Part shown: piece by piece, positions 43,799 to 52,905 of the stretch
How the letters are laid out: each line of letters begins with the position of its first letter
How positions within the stretch are numbered: position 1 is the stretch's first letter
Source: an uncultured Clostridium sp.
GTDB lineage: Bacteria > Bacillota_I > Bacilli_A > RF39 > UBA660
Length of the DNA: 59,332 nucleotides
Reading direction: 5' to 3'
Assembly: GCA_946402315.1 (NCBI GenBank)
Contig: CAMIWC010000001.1
Span: 92,508 to 151,839, forward strand
The notes under the pieces: generated by a model
The model's input: the letters and a program-made list of their open reading frames with translations, nothing else
Told to the model about the DNA's origin: nothing
Databases searched by the model: none
Program-made: the position numbers and the translations under genes

Positions 43799-45430
43799 AT
43801 GAAAGAATTACTTATATTATTATCATTAATTAGTTCTATTAAAAGTTATATTCCTGAAAAAGTAGAACCGACTGTAGATGTTACTGAAATGAGCATAACT
43901 GAAATACAAGAATCTATAGATGAAGGGTATCTAACTTATGAAGAATTAATGAAAATATATTTAGATAGAATAGATAAATATAATAGTAAATATAATGCTG
44001 TAATATATATTAATCCTAATGCTTTAGAAGAAGCTAAGAAGAAGGATGAAGAATATAAGAAAAATGGTAGAAAATCAGATCTATTTGGTATGCCAATCTT
44101 AGTAAAAGATAATATTGATGTTAAAGGTATGCCTACTACCGCAGGAGCTAAAGGGTTGCAAGATAATTATCCTAAAGAGAATGCTCCAGCTATTCAAAAT
44201 TTAATAGATCAAGGAGCAATTATAATAGGTAAAACTAATATGAGTGAATTTGCTTTGTCAGCATATAATTCTTATAGTAGTTATGGTCATGTTAAGAATG
44301 CTTATAATATTAATTATTCTAGTTATGGGTCTAGTGGAGGTACAGCAGTTGGAGTGGCAGCTAACTTTGCGGTGGCAGGATTAGGTACAGATACTGGAGG
44401 ATCAGTTAGACTTCCTAGTGCTGCTAACGATTTAGTAGGACTTAGACCAACATGGGGAAGTATTTCTGGAGATGGGGTAATTAAATATGATAAAACAAGA
44501 GATACTATTGGACCTATAACAAGATATGTAGAAGATAATGCAATTTTACTTGATGCCTTAACCGGAAAGGATGAATTTAAAAAATCAGCAACTTCTAAAC
44601 AAACATTAAAAGGTGTACGTATTGGAGTAGCCTCTCAATTTATGTCTAATACTGATCAAGGTATTTATAATCTTATGCAAAAAGCAATTTCTAATTTTAA
44701 AAGCTTAGGTGCTGAAATAGTATATATAAGTGATTTCTATAATGGATATTATTCATTTAATGATAAATCTTTCTGTTATGATTTTAATGAGTATTTAAAG
44801 GGTACAACTGGTACAATTCGTTCATGGCAACAACTTAAAAAAGGAACAGATTATGTTAATAATATGAGTTGGGTAGATACGTCTTGGTGTAAGACTGATT
44901 ATACTAAGAGTACTGCTTATTTAAATGAATTATCTGCTAGAAACAGTTTTACTGACTATGTAAGTAATAAATTTAAAAAGTATAATGTTGATGTAGTAAT
45001 ATATCCTACTATTAAAAATAAATTATTAACTGTATCATCTTCACGTACTAGTAGTGCTAAAACATATGCTTATACTATTACTGCTACTGGATTCCCATCA
45101 ATGAACTTACAAATAGGTAAAATAGATGGATTAAGTTATGGTATGGAAGTAGTAACTACTGCTAATAACGAAAAGACTTTGTATTCTATTGCTTATCTAT
45201 ATGAACAAAAGACTAAGTATTATAATAATCCATCTATATCTAAAAACTTATATATAGTTACAAAAGAGGTAACATCTCTAAAAAACAAATTAAAAGTATC
45301 TAAAGATGAAGAACTTAATAATATAACTAGTATTTATCTTAAGAATTATTCTAGTAATACTAAATCTAATTTAAAAGAAAGTATTATTCTATCTTTATAT
45401 GAATTAAAAGAAAGAAATGCCGGGAAGTGA
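43799..45430 (+). CDS. Secreted amidase-signature enzyme
   Basis: A 543-residue protein. The Ser-cisSer-Lys triad is complete: Lys103 (LVKDNID), Ser178 (GSSGGT) and nucleophile Ser202 (TGGSVRLP), with spacings 75 and 24 as in fatty-acid amide hydrolase. A short hydrophobic N-terminus (LLILLSLISSIKSYIPEK) looks like a weak signal peptide, so it may act outside the membrane. It is not GatA: no gatC or gatB is adjacent, and an extra C-terminal 100 residues (rich in Asn, Lys, Tyr) follow the catalytic domain. The substrate is unknown; amide or peptide amides, or cell-wall amides, are possible. The stop is TGA. Confidence 0.85.
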   Translation: MKELLILLSLISSIKSYIPEKVEPTVDVTEMSITEIQESIDEGYLTYEELMKIYLDRIDKYNSKYNAVIYINPNALEEAKKKDEEYKKNGRKSDLFGMPILVKDNIDVKGMPTTAGAKGLQDNYPKENAPAIQNLIDQGAIIIGKTNMSEFALSAYNSYSSYGHVKNAYNINYSSYGSSGGTAVGVAANFAVAGLGTDTGGSVRLPSAANDLVGLRPTWGSISGDGVIKYDKTRDTIGPITRYVEDNAILLDALTGKDEFKKSATSKQTLKGVRIGVASQFMSNTDQGIYNLMQKAISNFKSLGAEIVYISDFYNGYYSFNDKSFCYDFNEYLKGTTGTIRSWQQLKKGTDYVNNMSWVDTSWCKTDYTKSTAYLNELSARNSFTDYVSNKFKKYNVDVVIYPTIKNKLLTVSSSRTSSAKTYAYTITATGFPSMNLQIGKIDGLSYGMEVVTTANNEKTLYSIAYLYEQKTKYYNNPSISKNLYIVTKEVTSLKNKLKVSKDEELNNITSIYLKNYSSNTKSNLKESIILSLYELKERNAGK

Positions 45431-45434
45431 TTAA

Positions 45435-46100
45435 ATGCTAGGTAATGATTGGGATTTATTATTAAAAGATGAGTTAGATAAAGATTATTTTAAAGAATTA
45501 TTATCTTTTGTTGAAAAAGAATATAAAGAAAAGACTATTTATCCTAAAAAGAATGAAATATTTAATGCTTTTCGTCATACTTCATACGAAAATACTCGAG
45601 TAGTTATTTTAGGACAAGATCCATATCATGGAGAAAATGAGGCTGAAGGATTATCTTTTTCAGTTAAAACAGGAATAAGAAAACCACCTTCATTAAATAA
45701 TATTTTTAAAGAATTAAATGATGATTTAGGAATACCTATTTCGACTTCAGGAAGTCTTCTTAAATGGGCTGATGAAGGAGTACTACTATTAAATAGTGTT
45801 CTAACAGTAGAAAAAGATAAAGCTGCTTCTCATCAAGGTAAGGGATGGGAAGAATTTACTGATGCAGTTATTAAAAAGTTAAATGAAAAAACCACTCCAT
45901 TAGTATTTATCCTATGGGGTAGTTATGCTAGAAGTAAAAAGAGTCTTATTACCAATAAAGAACATTTAATAATTGAATCTGCTCATCCATCTCCATTTTC
46001 AGCATATAATGGTTTTTTTGGAAGTAAGCCTTTTTCTAAGACTAATAACTTTTTAAAGAGTAAAGGTTTAAAAGAAATAGATTGGGATTTAACAAAATAA
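45435..46100 (+). CDS. ung: Uracil-DNA glycosylase, family 1
   Basis: A 221-residue base-excision enzyme. Motif A GQDPYHGE holds the water-activating Asp62, FSVKTGIRKPPSLNNIFKEL includes the uracil pocket, and the second catalytic motif is HPSPFSAYNGFFGSKPFS with the key His. Usual length. It follows the amidase by 4 bp, so they share an mRNA, and ends at a bidirectional terminator facing the LemA-like gene. Confidence 0.97.
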   Translation: MLGNDWDLLLKDELDKDYFKELLSFVEKEYKEKTIYPKKNEIFNAFRHTSYENTRVVILGQDPYHGENEAEGLSFSVKTGIRKPPSLNNIFKELNDDLGIPISTSGSLLKWADEGVLLLNSVLTVEKDKAASHQGKGWEEFTDAVIKKLNEKTTPLVFILWGSYARSKKSLITNKEHLIIESAHPSPFSAYNGFFGSKPFSKTNNFLKSKGLKEIDWDLTK

Positions 46101-46131
46101 AAATAGTGAATTAAATTTCACTATTTTTTTT
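46101..46131. terminator. Bidirectional terminator between ung and the lemA-like gene
   Basis: AAATAGTGAA/TTCACTATTT with a TTAAAT loop (46101-46126), A-rich before and T-rich after, so it serves both converging genes. Confidence 0.85.
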
Positions 46132-46668
46132 GTTCTTACTTTTTAATATTTCAAATAGTTCTTCTTTATCAAAAGAATATAAATATTTAAAATCATATCC
46201 TTTTTTCTTAGCAATTATTTTAGAAGGAAATCTATCTATTAAATCATTAAAGATATTAGAGTTATCATTATAGAATCTTTTGGTTGCTTCTAAATCTAAT
46301 TCTACACTTTCTAATTCTTTTATCTTAGCACCTACTATTTCATCTGGTATATAAGATTTATTTACTAATAAATATTCTTTTAATTCGTGATAATAATCTC
46401 CTAGATCTCTATCTAATGCTAAAGTATTATCTCTTTTCTTTTTAAGTATTTTATCTACATCACTAAACAAAGAATTATCATTTATAGAGTTAATATTATC
46501 AGCAATACTTTTCATGATTTCTGCTTTTTTATGAAGTAATTCATCTATTTCATTTTCTCCATCATGAATCTTTCTAAGTACTATGTCATAATCAACACTA
46601 ATACTTACATATTTATATATAATTAATATAATTATTACAACAATTAATAATACAATGTATGGAATCAT
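46111..46668 (-). CDS. LemA-family membrane protein
   Basis: A 185-residue protein. An N-terminal membrane helix (IPYIVLLIVVIIILIIYKYV) is followed by a helical domain. The LemA pattern is visible in ENEIDELLHKKAEIMKSIAD and, near the C-terminus, in ATKRFYNDNSNIFNDLIDRF followed by PSKIIA. The function of the family is poorly known. It is the only minus-strand gene right of oriC, convergent with ung and divergent from the DUF3592 gene. The promoter is at 46690-46718. Confidence 0.8.
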   Translation of the reverse strand: MIPYIVLLIVVIIILIIYKYVSISVDYDIVLRKIHDGENEIDELLHKKAEIMKSIADNINSINDNSLFSDVDKILKKKRDNTLALDRDLGDYYHELKEYLLVNKSYIPDEIVGAKIKELESVELDLEATKRFYNDNSNIFNDLIDRFPSKIIAKKKGYDFKYLYSFDKEELFEILKSKNKKNSEI

Positions 46669-46689
46669 ATCAACACCTCTATACTATGA

Positions 46690-46718
46690 ATTATAGCAAA
46701 AAAATTATGACTATTCAA
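46690..46718 (-). promoter_or_regulatory. SigA promoter for the lemA-like gene
   Basis: On the minus strand a -35 TTGAAT (46713-46718), 17-bp spacer and -10 TATAAT (46690-46695) with TG extension. Confidence 0.65.
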
Positions 46719-46749
46719 TTATATAAAAATATATATTCTTTCAAAATAA

Positions 46750-46758
46750 TGATATAAT
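46750..46758 (+). promoter_or_regulatory. Extended -10 promoter for DUF3592-pta
   Basis: TGA-TATAAT, about 15 bases before the TAGGAGG ribosome-binding site; no clear -35. Confidence 0.5.
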
Positions 46759-46783
46759 TAAGAAGAGAAATATAGGAGGATAT

Positions 46784-47200
46784 ATGAAAAAAGTATTTTT
46801 ATCAGTCCTTATGATGTTGATGGGACTAGGTCTATTTATTTTCTCAATATATAGAATTATAGATTATAAAGAGAAAAACAAAACATATATTGAAACAGAA
46901 GCTACAGTAATTGGATATGCTGATAGAGATGATGATCAACAAGCAATAATAGTTCAGTATGAAGTAGATGGAAAGAGCTATACTCATACAGCTGATTCAT
47001 CTTCTAATCATCCTAAATCTATTGGTAGTAAAGTAAAGATTAAATATAATCCAGAAAATCCGGAACAAATGATTTGGTCTAAAGATATCTCAAATATTTT
47101 ATTACCAGCGGTTGGATTATTATTTATTGTTGCTGGAATATATTGCATATATGATAATGCTAAACGTTTAAAAAAAGATAAAGAAAGAGTAGAGGCGTAA
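46784..47200 (+). CDS. DUF3592 membrane protein
   Basis: A 138-residue protein with two membrane helices: VFLSVLMMLMGLGLFIFSIY at the N-terminus and ILLPAVGLLFIVAGIYCIYD near the C-terminus. The extracellular middle has the DUF3592 pattern (ETEATVIGYADRDDDQQAII, then VQYEVDGKSY and VKIKYNPENPEQ). The function is unknown. It ends 1 bp before pta, so the two are one unit. The ribosome-binding site TAGGAGGATAT is strong. Confidence 0.85.
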   Translation: MKKVFLSVLMMLMGLGLFIFSIYRIIDYKEKNKTYIETEATVIGYADRDDDQQAIIVQYEVDGKSYTHTADSSSNHPKSIGSKVKIKYNPENPEQMIWSKDISNILLPAVGLLFIVAGIYCIYDNAKRLKKDKERVEA

Positions 47201-47201
47201 T

Positions 47202-48188
47202 ATGAATTTTATAGAAAGAATTAAAGAAAGAGCAAAACAAGATATAAAAACAATAGTACTTCCTGAATCTATGGATGAAAGAGTACTTAAAGCTGCACTT
47301 GAAGCAGAAGCTGAAGGAATTGCTAATATAATTATTGTTGGTAATAAAGAAGAAGTGGAAAATAAAATGAATACTAGTTTTGATCATATTAGATTTATCG
47401 ATCCTAATACTAGTGAATTAACTGATGAATTTATTACTAAGTTATATGAACTTCGTAAAGAAAAAGGGATGACTTTAGAAGAAGCTAAAGAATTACTTTT
47501 GAATGATTACATGTATTATGCATGTATGTTAGTTAAAACTGGTAAAGCAGATGGAGTTGTTTCAGGAGCATGTCACTCTTCATCTAATACTTTAAGACCA
47601 GCACTTCAAATAGTTAAAACTGCACCAGATGCTAAACTTGTATCTGCATTCTTCCTTATGGTAGTACCAAATTGTAAGTATGGAGACGGAGTATTTATTT
47701 TTGCTGATTCTGGACTTGAACAAAATCCTACACCAGATAGACTTGCTGCTATCGCGGGAAGTAGTGCTAAGAGTTATAAGATTTTAGTAGAACAAGAACC
47801 AGTTGTTGCAATGTTATCTCATTCAACTAAAGGTAGTGCTAAACATGATGATGTAACTAAAGTAGTAGAAGCAACTGAACTTGCTAAAGTAGATTATCCT
47901 GAATATAAGATTGATGGAGAACTTCAATTAGATGCTGCTATAGTTCCCGAAGTAGCTAAATCTAAAGCTCCTGATTCAGAAGTAGCTGGACATGCTAATG
48001 TATTAGTATTCCCTGATTTAGATGCTGGAAACATTGGATATAAACTAGTTCAAAGACTAGCAAATGCTGAAGCTTATGGACCAATTACTCAAGGTATAGC
48101 TGCTCCAATAAATGATTTATCTCGTGGATGTAGTGCTGATGATATAGTTGGTGTAATAGCAATTACTGCAGTCCAAGCACAAAACTAA
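47202..48188 (+). CDS. pta: Phosphate acetyltransferase
   Basis: A 328-residue enzyme that interconverts acetyl-CoA and acetyl-phosphate. It starts FIERIKERAKQDIKTIVLPE with MDERVLKAA, then GVVSGACHSSSNTLRPALQI, SAFFLMVVPN, MLSHSTKGSAKHDDVTKVVE and the C-terminal GPITQGIAAPINDLSRGCSA. The short Pta form. Acetate production is implied, though ackA is not in the window. Confidence 0.96.
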   Translation: MNFIERIKERAKQDIKTIVLPESMDERVLKAALEAEAEGIANIIIVGNKEEVENKMNTSFDHIRFIDPNTSELTDEFITKLYELRKEKGMTLEEAKELLLNDYMYYACMLVKTGKADGVVSGACHSSSNTLRPALQIVKTAPDAKLVSAFFLMVVPNCKYGDGVFIFADSGLEQNPTPDRLAAIAGSSAKSYKILVEQEPVVAMLSHSTKGSAKHDDVTKVVEATELAKVDYPEYKIDGELQLDAAIVPEVAKSKAPDSEVAGHANVLVFPDLDAGNIGYKLVQRLANAEAYGPITQGIAAPINDLSRGCSADDIVGVIAITAVQAQN

Positions 48189-48192
48189 TAAT

Positions 48193-48217
48193 AATTCTGC
48201 TTTATGCAGGATTTTTT
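48193..48217 (+). terminator. Intrinsic terminator after pta
   Basis: AATTCTGC/GCAGGATT (one T-G pair) with a TTTAT loop (48193-48213) and a T-run. Confidence 0.8.
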
Positions 48218-48219
48218 AT

Positions 48220-48247
48220 TTGCAAATATATCCTTATATGTTATAAT
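48220..48247 (+). promoter_or_regulatory. Promoter for DUF1934-argS
   Basis: A -35 TTGCAA (48220-48225), 16-bp spacer and -10 TATAAT (48242-48247). Confidence 0.55.
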
Positions 48248-48268
48248 CAAGCGTGAATTGGTGATATT

Positions 48269-48610
48269 ATGAAAAATATTATTATAAGAGTAAAAATGAT
48301 ATCAGAATATCCTGAAGAAAAAACCTATAAAGGTTTTATTAATAATGACATAATATCTTATCTAGAAGACGATAAAACTAAGGTAGAAGTAGATCTTAAT
48401 AAAAAAATTATAACTAGAGATAATGATGAGAAACTACTAGTAATTGATTATCGGCGTCAAGTAATTCATATTACCTTAAAAGAATATAATTATAGTTTAG
48501 ATATGAATGTTTCAAATGTAGAAGATAAATATAAAGATAATTGTTTTTCTTTAAAATATGAATTAGAAAAAAAGATAATAGAATATATATTAGAATATGA
48601 GGAGATTTAA
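48269..48610 (+). CDS. DUF1934 beta-barrel protein (YwiB-like)
   Basis: A 113-residue protein with repeated short strands (NIIIRVKMISEYPEEKTYKG; VIHITLKEYNYSLDMNV) and the calycin-like layout of DUF1934. Similarity to B. subtilis YwiB is weak at sequence level but its position directly before argS, with no gap, is the same. The function is unknown. The C-terminus is acidic. Confidence 0.72.
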   Translation: MKNIIIRVKMISEYPEEKTYKGFINNDIISYLEDDKTKVEVDLNKKIITRDNDEKLLVIDYRRQVIHITLKEYNYSLDMNVSNVEDKYKDNCFSLKYELEKKIIEYILEYEEI

Positions 48611-50350
48611 ATGAGTTATATTAAAAAAATAGAAGAAGACTTAATTAAATATATAAATGAATGTGGTTATAACGTAGATAGTATTGATTTAACTGAATCT
48701 AATCGTCCTGATTTAGGGGATTATCAAATAAATGATGCGATGAAATTAGCTAAAGAATATCATACTAATCCAAGAGAAATTGCCGAGAAAATAAAAGAAA
48801 AACTAGAAACTGATTCTAGATTTACTAATATAAATATAGCTGGTCCTGGATTTATTAATATTACTATTAGTGATTCTGCATTAATAGAATTTTTAAATAG
48901 TATTCATAAAGATATTGAAAGTAATATTGATAAACAAGATAAACAAAAGATTATTCTAGATTATGGTGGAGCTAATGTAGCTAAAACATTACATGTGGGT
49001 CATTTAAGGCCAGCAAACATTGGTGAAGCATTAAAGAGATTATCAGTAAAACTAGGACATGAAGTAATTGGAGATGTTCACTTTGGTGATATAGGAAGAC
49101 AATCTGGAATGGTTATATCTGAAATAAAAAGATTACACCCAAAGCTAAAATTCTTTGATGAATCATATGAAGGTGAATATGAAGATTTTACTATTACTGC
49201 TGAAGAATTAGGAGAAATATATCCAAGAGCTAGTCTTGCTGCTAAAGAAGACGAAGAAAGAATGGAAGAAGTAAGACAAATTACTGCTGAGCTTGAAGAA
49301 GGGCGTCGTGGTTATGTTGCTCTATGGGAAATAATTAAACAAACATCAATAGAAGATATTAAAAAGATATATCTTGATTTAAATACTACATTTGATCTAT
49401 GGGAAGGAGAAACAGATTGTTATCCATATATTCCTGAAACAATAGATAAAATGAAGGATACAGGACTACTTTATGAAAGTGAAGGAGCGCTAGTAATAGA
49501 TGTTAATGATGAATCTGATAATAAACCAATGCCACCATTAGTAGTTATTAAGAGTAATGGAGCAACTTTATACGCAACACGTGACCTTGCAACTATTTAC
49601 TCTCGTATGAAGAGATTTAACCCAGATAAGATTTGGTATGTTACTGATTTCCGTCAAAGTTTGTATTTTGAACAAGTGTTCCGTGCTAGCAAAAAGACTA
49701 ATTTAGTAAATCCTGATACTGAACTAGATCACTTTGGACTTGGTACAATGAATGGTCCTGATGGTAAACCATTTAAGACTAGAGATGGTGGAGTTATGGA
49801 TTTAAAAGGACTTATGCAAGAAGTTATTAAAGAAGCTGAATCTAGATTGAATCCAAATATAATAGATCCAGAAGAAAGAAAAGAAATATCTAAGATAGTA
49901 GGGATATCTGCTTTAAAATATGCTGATATGATTACATTTAGAGGTACTGATTATATCTTTGATCCTAAAAAGTTCTCTGATTTAAATGGTAAAACTGGAC
50001 CATATTTACTATATTCAACTATAAGAATGAAATCACTTCTTAATAAAAATGACACTGATTATAGTGAATATACTATTATTAATAATGATTCTGATAAAGA
50101 TATTATTAAATGTTTATTAAATATGCCACTTATACTTAATAAGGCATATGATATTAAATCTTTAAATGATATCGCAGATTATCTATATAAATTAACTAGT
50201 TTATATAATAAGTTCTATTCCGAAAATAGAGTACTTACAGAGGAAAACAATGATTTAAAGACATCTTGGTTAGTACTTACTGATGTAGTAAAAAGAACTA
50301 ATGAATTATTATTAGATATTCTTGGAATAAAAATTCCAGAAAAAATGTAA
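48611..50350 (+). CDS. argS: Arginyl-tRNA synthetase
   Basis: A 579-residue class I synthetase. The N-terminal additional domain (YHTNPREIAEKI; GPGFINITISDSAL) recognises the tRNA D-loop. The HIGH motif is HVGHLRPANIGEALKR, followed by GDIGRQSG. The KMSKS position is degenerate (KPFKTRDGG), as in many ArgRS. It has the anticodon-binding C-terminal domain (NKFYSENRVL). The ATG follows AGGAGATTTAA and comes right after the DUF1934 stop. Confidence 0.97.
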   Translation: MSYIKKIEEDLIKYINECGYNVDSIDLTESNRPDLGDYQINDAMKLAKEYHTNPREIAEKIKEKLETDSRFTNINIAGPGFINITISDSALIEFLNSIHKDIESNIDKQDKQKIILDYGGANVAKTLHVGHLRPANIGEALKRLSVKLGHEVIGDVHFGDIGRQSGMVISEIKRLHPKLKFFDESYEGEYEDFTITAEELGEIYPRASLAAKEDEERMEEVRQITAELEEGRRGYVALWEIIKQTSIEDIKKIYLDLNTTFDLWEGETDCYPYIPETIDKMKDTGLLYESEGALVIDVNDESDNKPMPPLVVIKSNGATLYATRDLATIYSRMKRFNPDKIWYVTDFRQSLYFEQVFRASKKTNLVNPDTELDHFGLGTMNGPDGKPFKTRDGGVMDLKGLMQEVIKEAESRLNPNIIDPEERKEISKIVGISALKYADMITFRGTDYIFDPKKFSDLNGKTGPYLLYSTIRMKSLLNKNDTDYSEYTIINNDSDKDIIKCLLNMPLILNKAYDIKSLNDIADYLYKLTSLYNKFYSENRVLTEENNDLKTSWLVLTDVVKRTNELLLDILGIKIPEKM

Positions 50351-50359
50351 ATAAATATA

Positions 50360-50388
50360 TTGCATTTATAAATAATAAATGTTATAAA
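50360..50388 (+). promoter_or_regulatory. SigA promoter for rpoE
   Basis: A -35 TTGCAT (50360-50365), 17-bp spacer and -10 TATAAA (50383-50388). Confidence 0.6.
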
Positions 50389-50412
50389 AGATACGGACTA
50401 ATTAATCAACTG

Positions 50413-50421
50413 TTATCCACA
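50413..50421 (+). promoter_or_regulatory. Perfect DnaA box in the rpoE leader
   Basis: TTATCCACA, six bases upstream of the rpoE GGGAGG region and about 30 bp after the -10. About one such 9-mer is expected by chance in a window of this size and composition. Confidence 0.35.
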
Positions 50422-50434
50422 TGGGAGGAATTAT

Positions 50435-50887
50435 ATGAATATTAACGATTTAACCAAAGAAGAATTAGAATTATATTCACATAAAGATATTACTTATATG
50501 TTAATAAAGGAATTTGGTCCAATGAATACTGCTGATCTATTTAAAAAGATTACTACTTCATTAGAATTACCAAATAGCTTTTATGAAAATAAAATAGGTG
50601 ATTATTATACTACTTTAACAACAGATAAAAGATTTATTTTATTAGATGATGGAACTTGGGATTTAAAAGAAAAGTACGCATCTGATAAAGTTAAAAAAGA
50701 TATAGATGAAGACGAATTAGATGAAGATGAAGAAGAGGAAGAAGAAACATCTGAAGAAATGGAAGAAGAAGAGGAAGATGAAGATAACTTTGATTCTACT
50801 GCAAGCGAAGATGATTTTGATGACTCTGATGATGATTATAAAGATTTAGTTATAATTGATGAAGATGAAATGGAACTAGAAGAATAG
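50435..50887 (+). CDS. rpoE: RNA polymerase delta subunit
   Basis: A 150-residue protein. The folded N-terminal HARE-HTH domain is ELELYSHKDITYMLIKEFGP to DDGTWDLKEKY. From about residue 85 it becomes an acidic, disordered tail dominated by Glu and Asp. Delta speeds RNA polymerase recycling and transcription specificity in Firmicutes. Bacillus rpoE also lies near argS. A weak hairpin and T-run follow. Confidence 0.96.
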   Translation: MNINDLTKEELELYSHKDITYMLIKEFGPMNTADLFKKITTSLELPNSFYENKIGDYYTTLTTDKRFILLDDGTWDLKEKYASDKVKKDIDEDELDEDEEEEEETSEEMEEEEEDEDNFDSTASEDDFDDSDDDYKDLVIIDEDEMELEE

Positions 50888-50895
50888 TTCTTTTT
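50873..50895 (+). terminator. Weak intrinsic terminator after rpoE
   Basis: GAACTA/TAGTTC with a 6-base loop (50873-50890) overlapping the stop, then TTTTT. Confidence 0.5.
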
Positions 50896-50911
50896 CTTAT
50901 ATATTCAAGTA

Positions 50912-50920
50912 TGTTATAAT
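50912..50920 (+). promoter_or_regulatory. Extended -10 promoter for prfA-prmC
   Basis: TGT-TATAAT, about 10 bases before the AAAGGACTG ribosome-binding region of prfA. Confidence 0.5.
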
Positions 50921-50941
50921 AACTGCGAAAGGACTGAGACT

Positions 50942-52009
50942 ATGATAGAACGCCTAGAGATAATCAGTAAAAGATACAATGATTTAAATGAAGAATTATT
51001 AAATCCTAATAACTTGAGTGATATTCAAAAAACAACTGCAATATCTAAAGAAATGGCAGAATTAAAAGAAACTGTAGATACTTATAATAGATATAAAGAA
51101 GTAGAAACAAATATTATAGATACTAAAGAATTATTAAAGGATCCAGAATTAGCTGAAATGGCAAAAATGGAATTAGATAGTTTAGAAGAAGAACATACTA
51201 ATTTAGAAAAGAAATTAGAAATGTTACTAGTACCTAAAGATCCTAATGATGGTAAAAATATTATTATGGAAATCAGAGGTGCTGCTGGTGGAGATGAAGC
51301 CAATATCTTTGCTGGAGATCTATATAGAATGTATACTAGATATGCTGAAAGAGAAGGATTTAAAACAGAAGTAATAGATTATGAAGAAGGTACTGCTGGT
51401 GGATTCTCTCAAATAGAATTTATGGTAAAAGGTTCTAATGTATATTCTAAATTAAAGTATGAAAATGGCTCTCATAGAGTACAAAGAGTACCTGTAACTG
51501 AATCTAATGGTAGACTTCAAACATCTACTGCTACAGTACTTGTTATGCCTGAAGTAGAAGATGTGGATGTAGAGATTAATCCAAGCGATCTAAGAATAGA
51601 TGTATATTGTGCAAGTGGTCATGGTGGACAAGGTGTTAATACTACACCATCTGCTGTAAGAATTACCCATTTACCTACTAATACAGTAGTAACTTGTCAA
51701 AATGAAAGAAGTCAAATTCAAAACAAAGAACAAGCTATGCGTGTATTAAAAGCAAGATTATATCAAGCAGAACTTGAGAAACAAGAAGCTGAAGTAGGTA
51801 GTGAAAGAAGAAATAAAATAGGTACAGGAGATAGATCTGAAAAGATCCGTACTTATAACTATCCACAAAACAGAGTAACCGATCATAGGATTGGATTTAC
51901 TACTAATAACTTAGATAATGTTATGAATGGAGATCTTGAAGATATAATTGATGCATTAATCAATGAAGATATGAAAATGAAACTATCAGGACAAGAAAAT
52001 GACAGTTGA
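50942..52009 (+). CDS. prfA: Peptide chain release factor 1
   Basis: A 355-residue factor that reads UAA and UAG. It has the GGQ loop in [18 protein letters not shown]. The codon-recognition region is seen around [20 protein letters not shown] (the PxT-type site, PVT here), then [18 protein letters not shown]. Overlap of 11 bp with prmC, which methylates the GGQ glutamine, is the conserved pair. Confidence 0.98.
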   Translation: MIERLEIISKRYNDLNEELLNPNNLSDIQKTTAISKEMAELKETVDTYNRYKEVETNIIDTKELLKDPELAEMAKMELDSLEEEHTNLEKKLEMLLVPKDPNDGKNIIMEIRGAAGGDEANIFAGDLYRMYTRYAEREGFKTEVIDYEEGTAGGFSQIEFMVKGSNVYSKLKYENGSHRVQRVPVTESNGRLQTSTATVLVMPEVEDVDVEINPSDLRIDVYCASGHGGQGVNTTPSAVRITHLPTNTVVTCQNERSQIQNKEQAMRVLKARLYQAELEKQEAEVGSERRNKIGTGDRSEKIRTYNYPQNRVTDHRIGFTTNNLDNVMNGDLEDIIDALINEDMKMKLSGQENDS

Positions 52010-52817
52010 TGATTTAATTGCTTATGGTAAAAGTAAAGTTCATTCGGATTTAGCTAAGATGTTACTTGCAGATCTACTTGATATGAACTCTTTAGAATTA
52101 TTCATGATTCTAGATAAAGAAATAGAAGATAGAATAGTTTATGAATATAAAAGAAGAGTATCAGAACTTAGAGAAGGTAGACCAATTCAATATATAATTG
52201 GTAATGTTAATTTCTTTGGTAATAAGTTACTAGTTGATGAAAGAGTACTTATTCCTAGATTTGAAACAGAACAATTAGTAGAAGAGACTATTAATAGAAT
52301 AAAGACTAAATTTGGAGATAAAGAAATATCTATTATAGATTTAGGTACTGGTAGTGGTGCGATTGGTCTTACTTTAAAAAGTAAATTACCTAATGTTAAA
52401 GTAACACTATTAGATATTAGTACTGATGCTTTAGATGTTGCTAAGACTAATGCTGATAATTTAGGTCTAGATGTAGAATTTATCCATAATGATATGTTAG
52501 ATAATATAAATGATAAATTCGATGTAATTATTTCTAATCCACCTTACATTAGAACTAATGAAAAAATAGAAGATATAGTTAGAGATAATGAACCTAGAAT
52601 AGCTTTATTTGGTGGAGAAGATGGATTAGATTACTATAAGCAAATACTTAAAGAAGTATCAAATAATATAAAAGAGAATTATTTAATAGCATTTGAAATA
52701 GGAGATTTACAAAGAGAAGCAATTACTAATCTAGTAAAAGATTATTTACCTAATGCAAAAGTAGAATGTTTAAAAGATTTATCTAATAGAGATAGAATGA
52801 TTTTTATCTATAATTAG
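51999..52817 (+). CDS. prmC: Release factor glutamine methyltransferase PrmC
   Basis: A 272-residue enzyme that methylates the GGQ glutamine of RF1 and RF2. The N-terminal helical domain is followed by [23 protein letters not shown] motif I is [16 protein letters not shown] and the catalytic NPPY is in [11 protein letters not shown]. It starts within prfA. The all-AT stem after the stop could end transcription. Confidence 0.96.
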   Translation: MTVDDLIAYGKSKVHSDLAKMLLADLLDMNSLELFMILDKEIEDRIVYEYKRRVSELREGRPIQYIIGNVNFFGNKLLVDERVLIPRFETEQLVEETINRIKTKFGDKEISIIDLGTGSGAIGLTLKSKLPNVKVTLLDISTDALDVAKTNADNLGLDVEFIHNDMLDNINDKFDVIISNPPYIRTNEKIEDIVRDNEPRIALFGGEDGLDYYKQILKEVSNNIKENYLIAFEIGDLQREAITNLVKDYLPNAKVECLKDLSNRDRMIFIYN

Positions 52818-52831
52818 ATAAGTCTTTTTTT
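52804..52831 (+). terminator. Weak terminator after prmC
   Basis: TTATCTA/TAGATAA with loop TAAT (52804-52821), then GTC and seven T; only one G-C pair per arm. Confidence 0.5.
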
Positions 52832-52840
52832 CTCATATAA

Positions 52841-52869
52841 TTGATATTATTGTTAATAATTGCTACAAT
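52841..52869 (+). promoter_or_regulatory. SigA promoter for murA
   Basis: A -35 TTGATA (52841-52846), 17-bp spacer and -10 TACAAT (52864-52869). Confidence 0.65.
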
Positions 52870-52905
52870 TAAAGAAGAAAGAACTTTATATAAATAGGAG
52901 GAATT

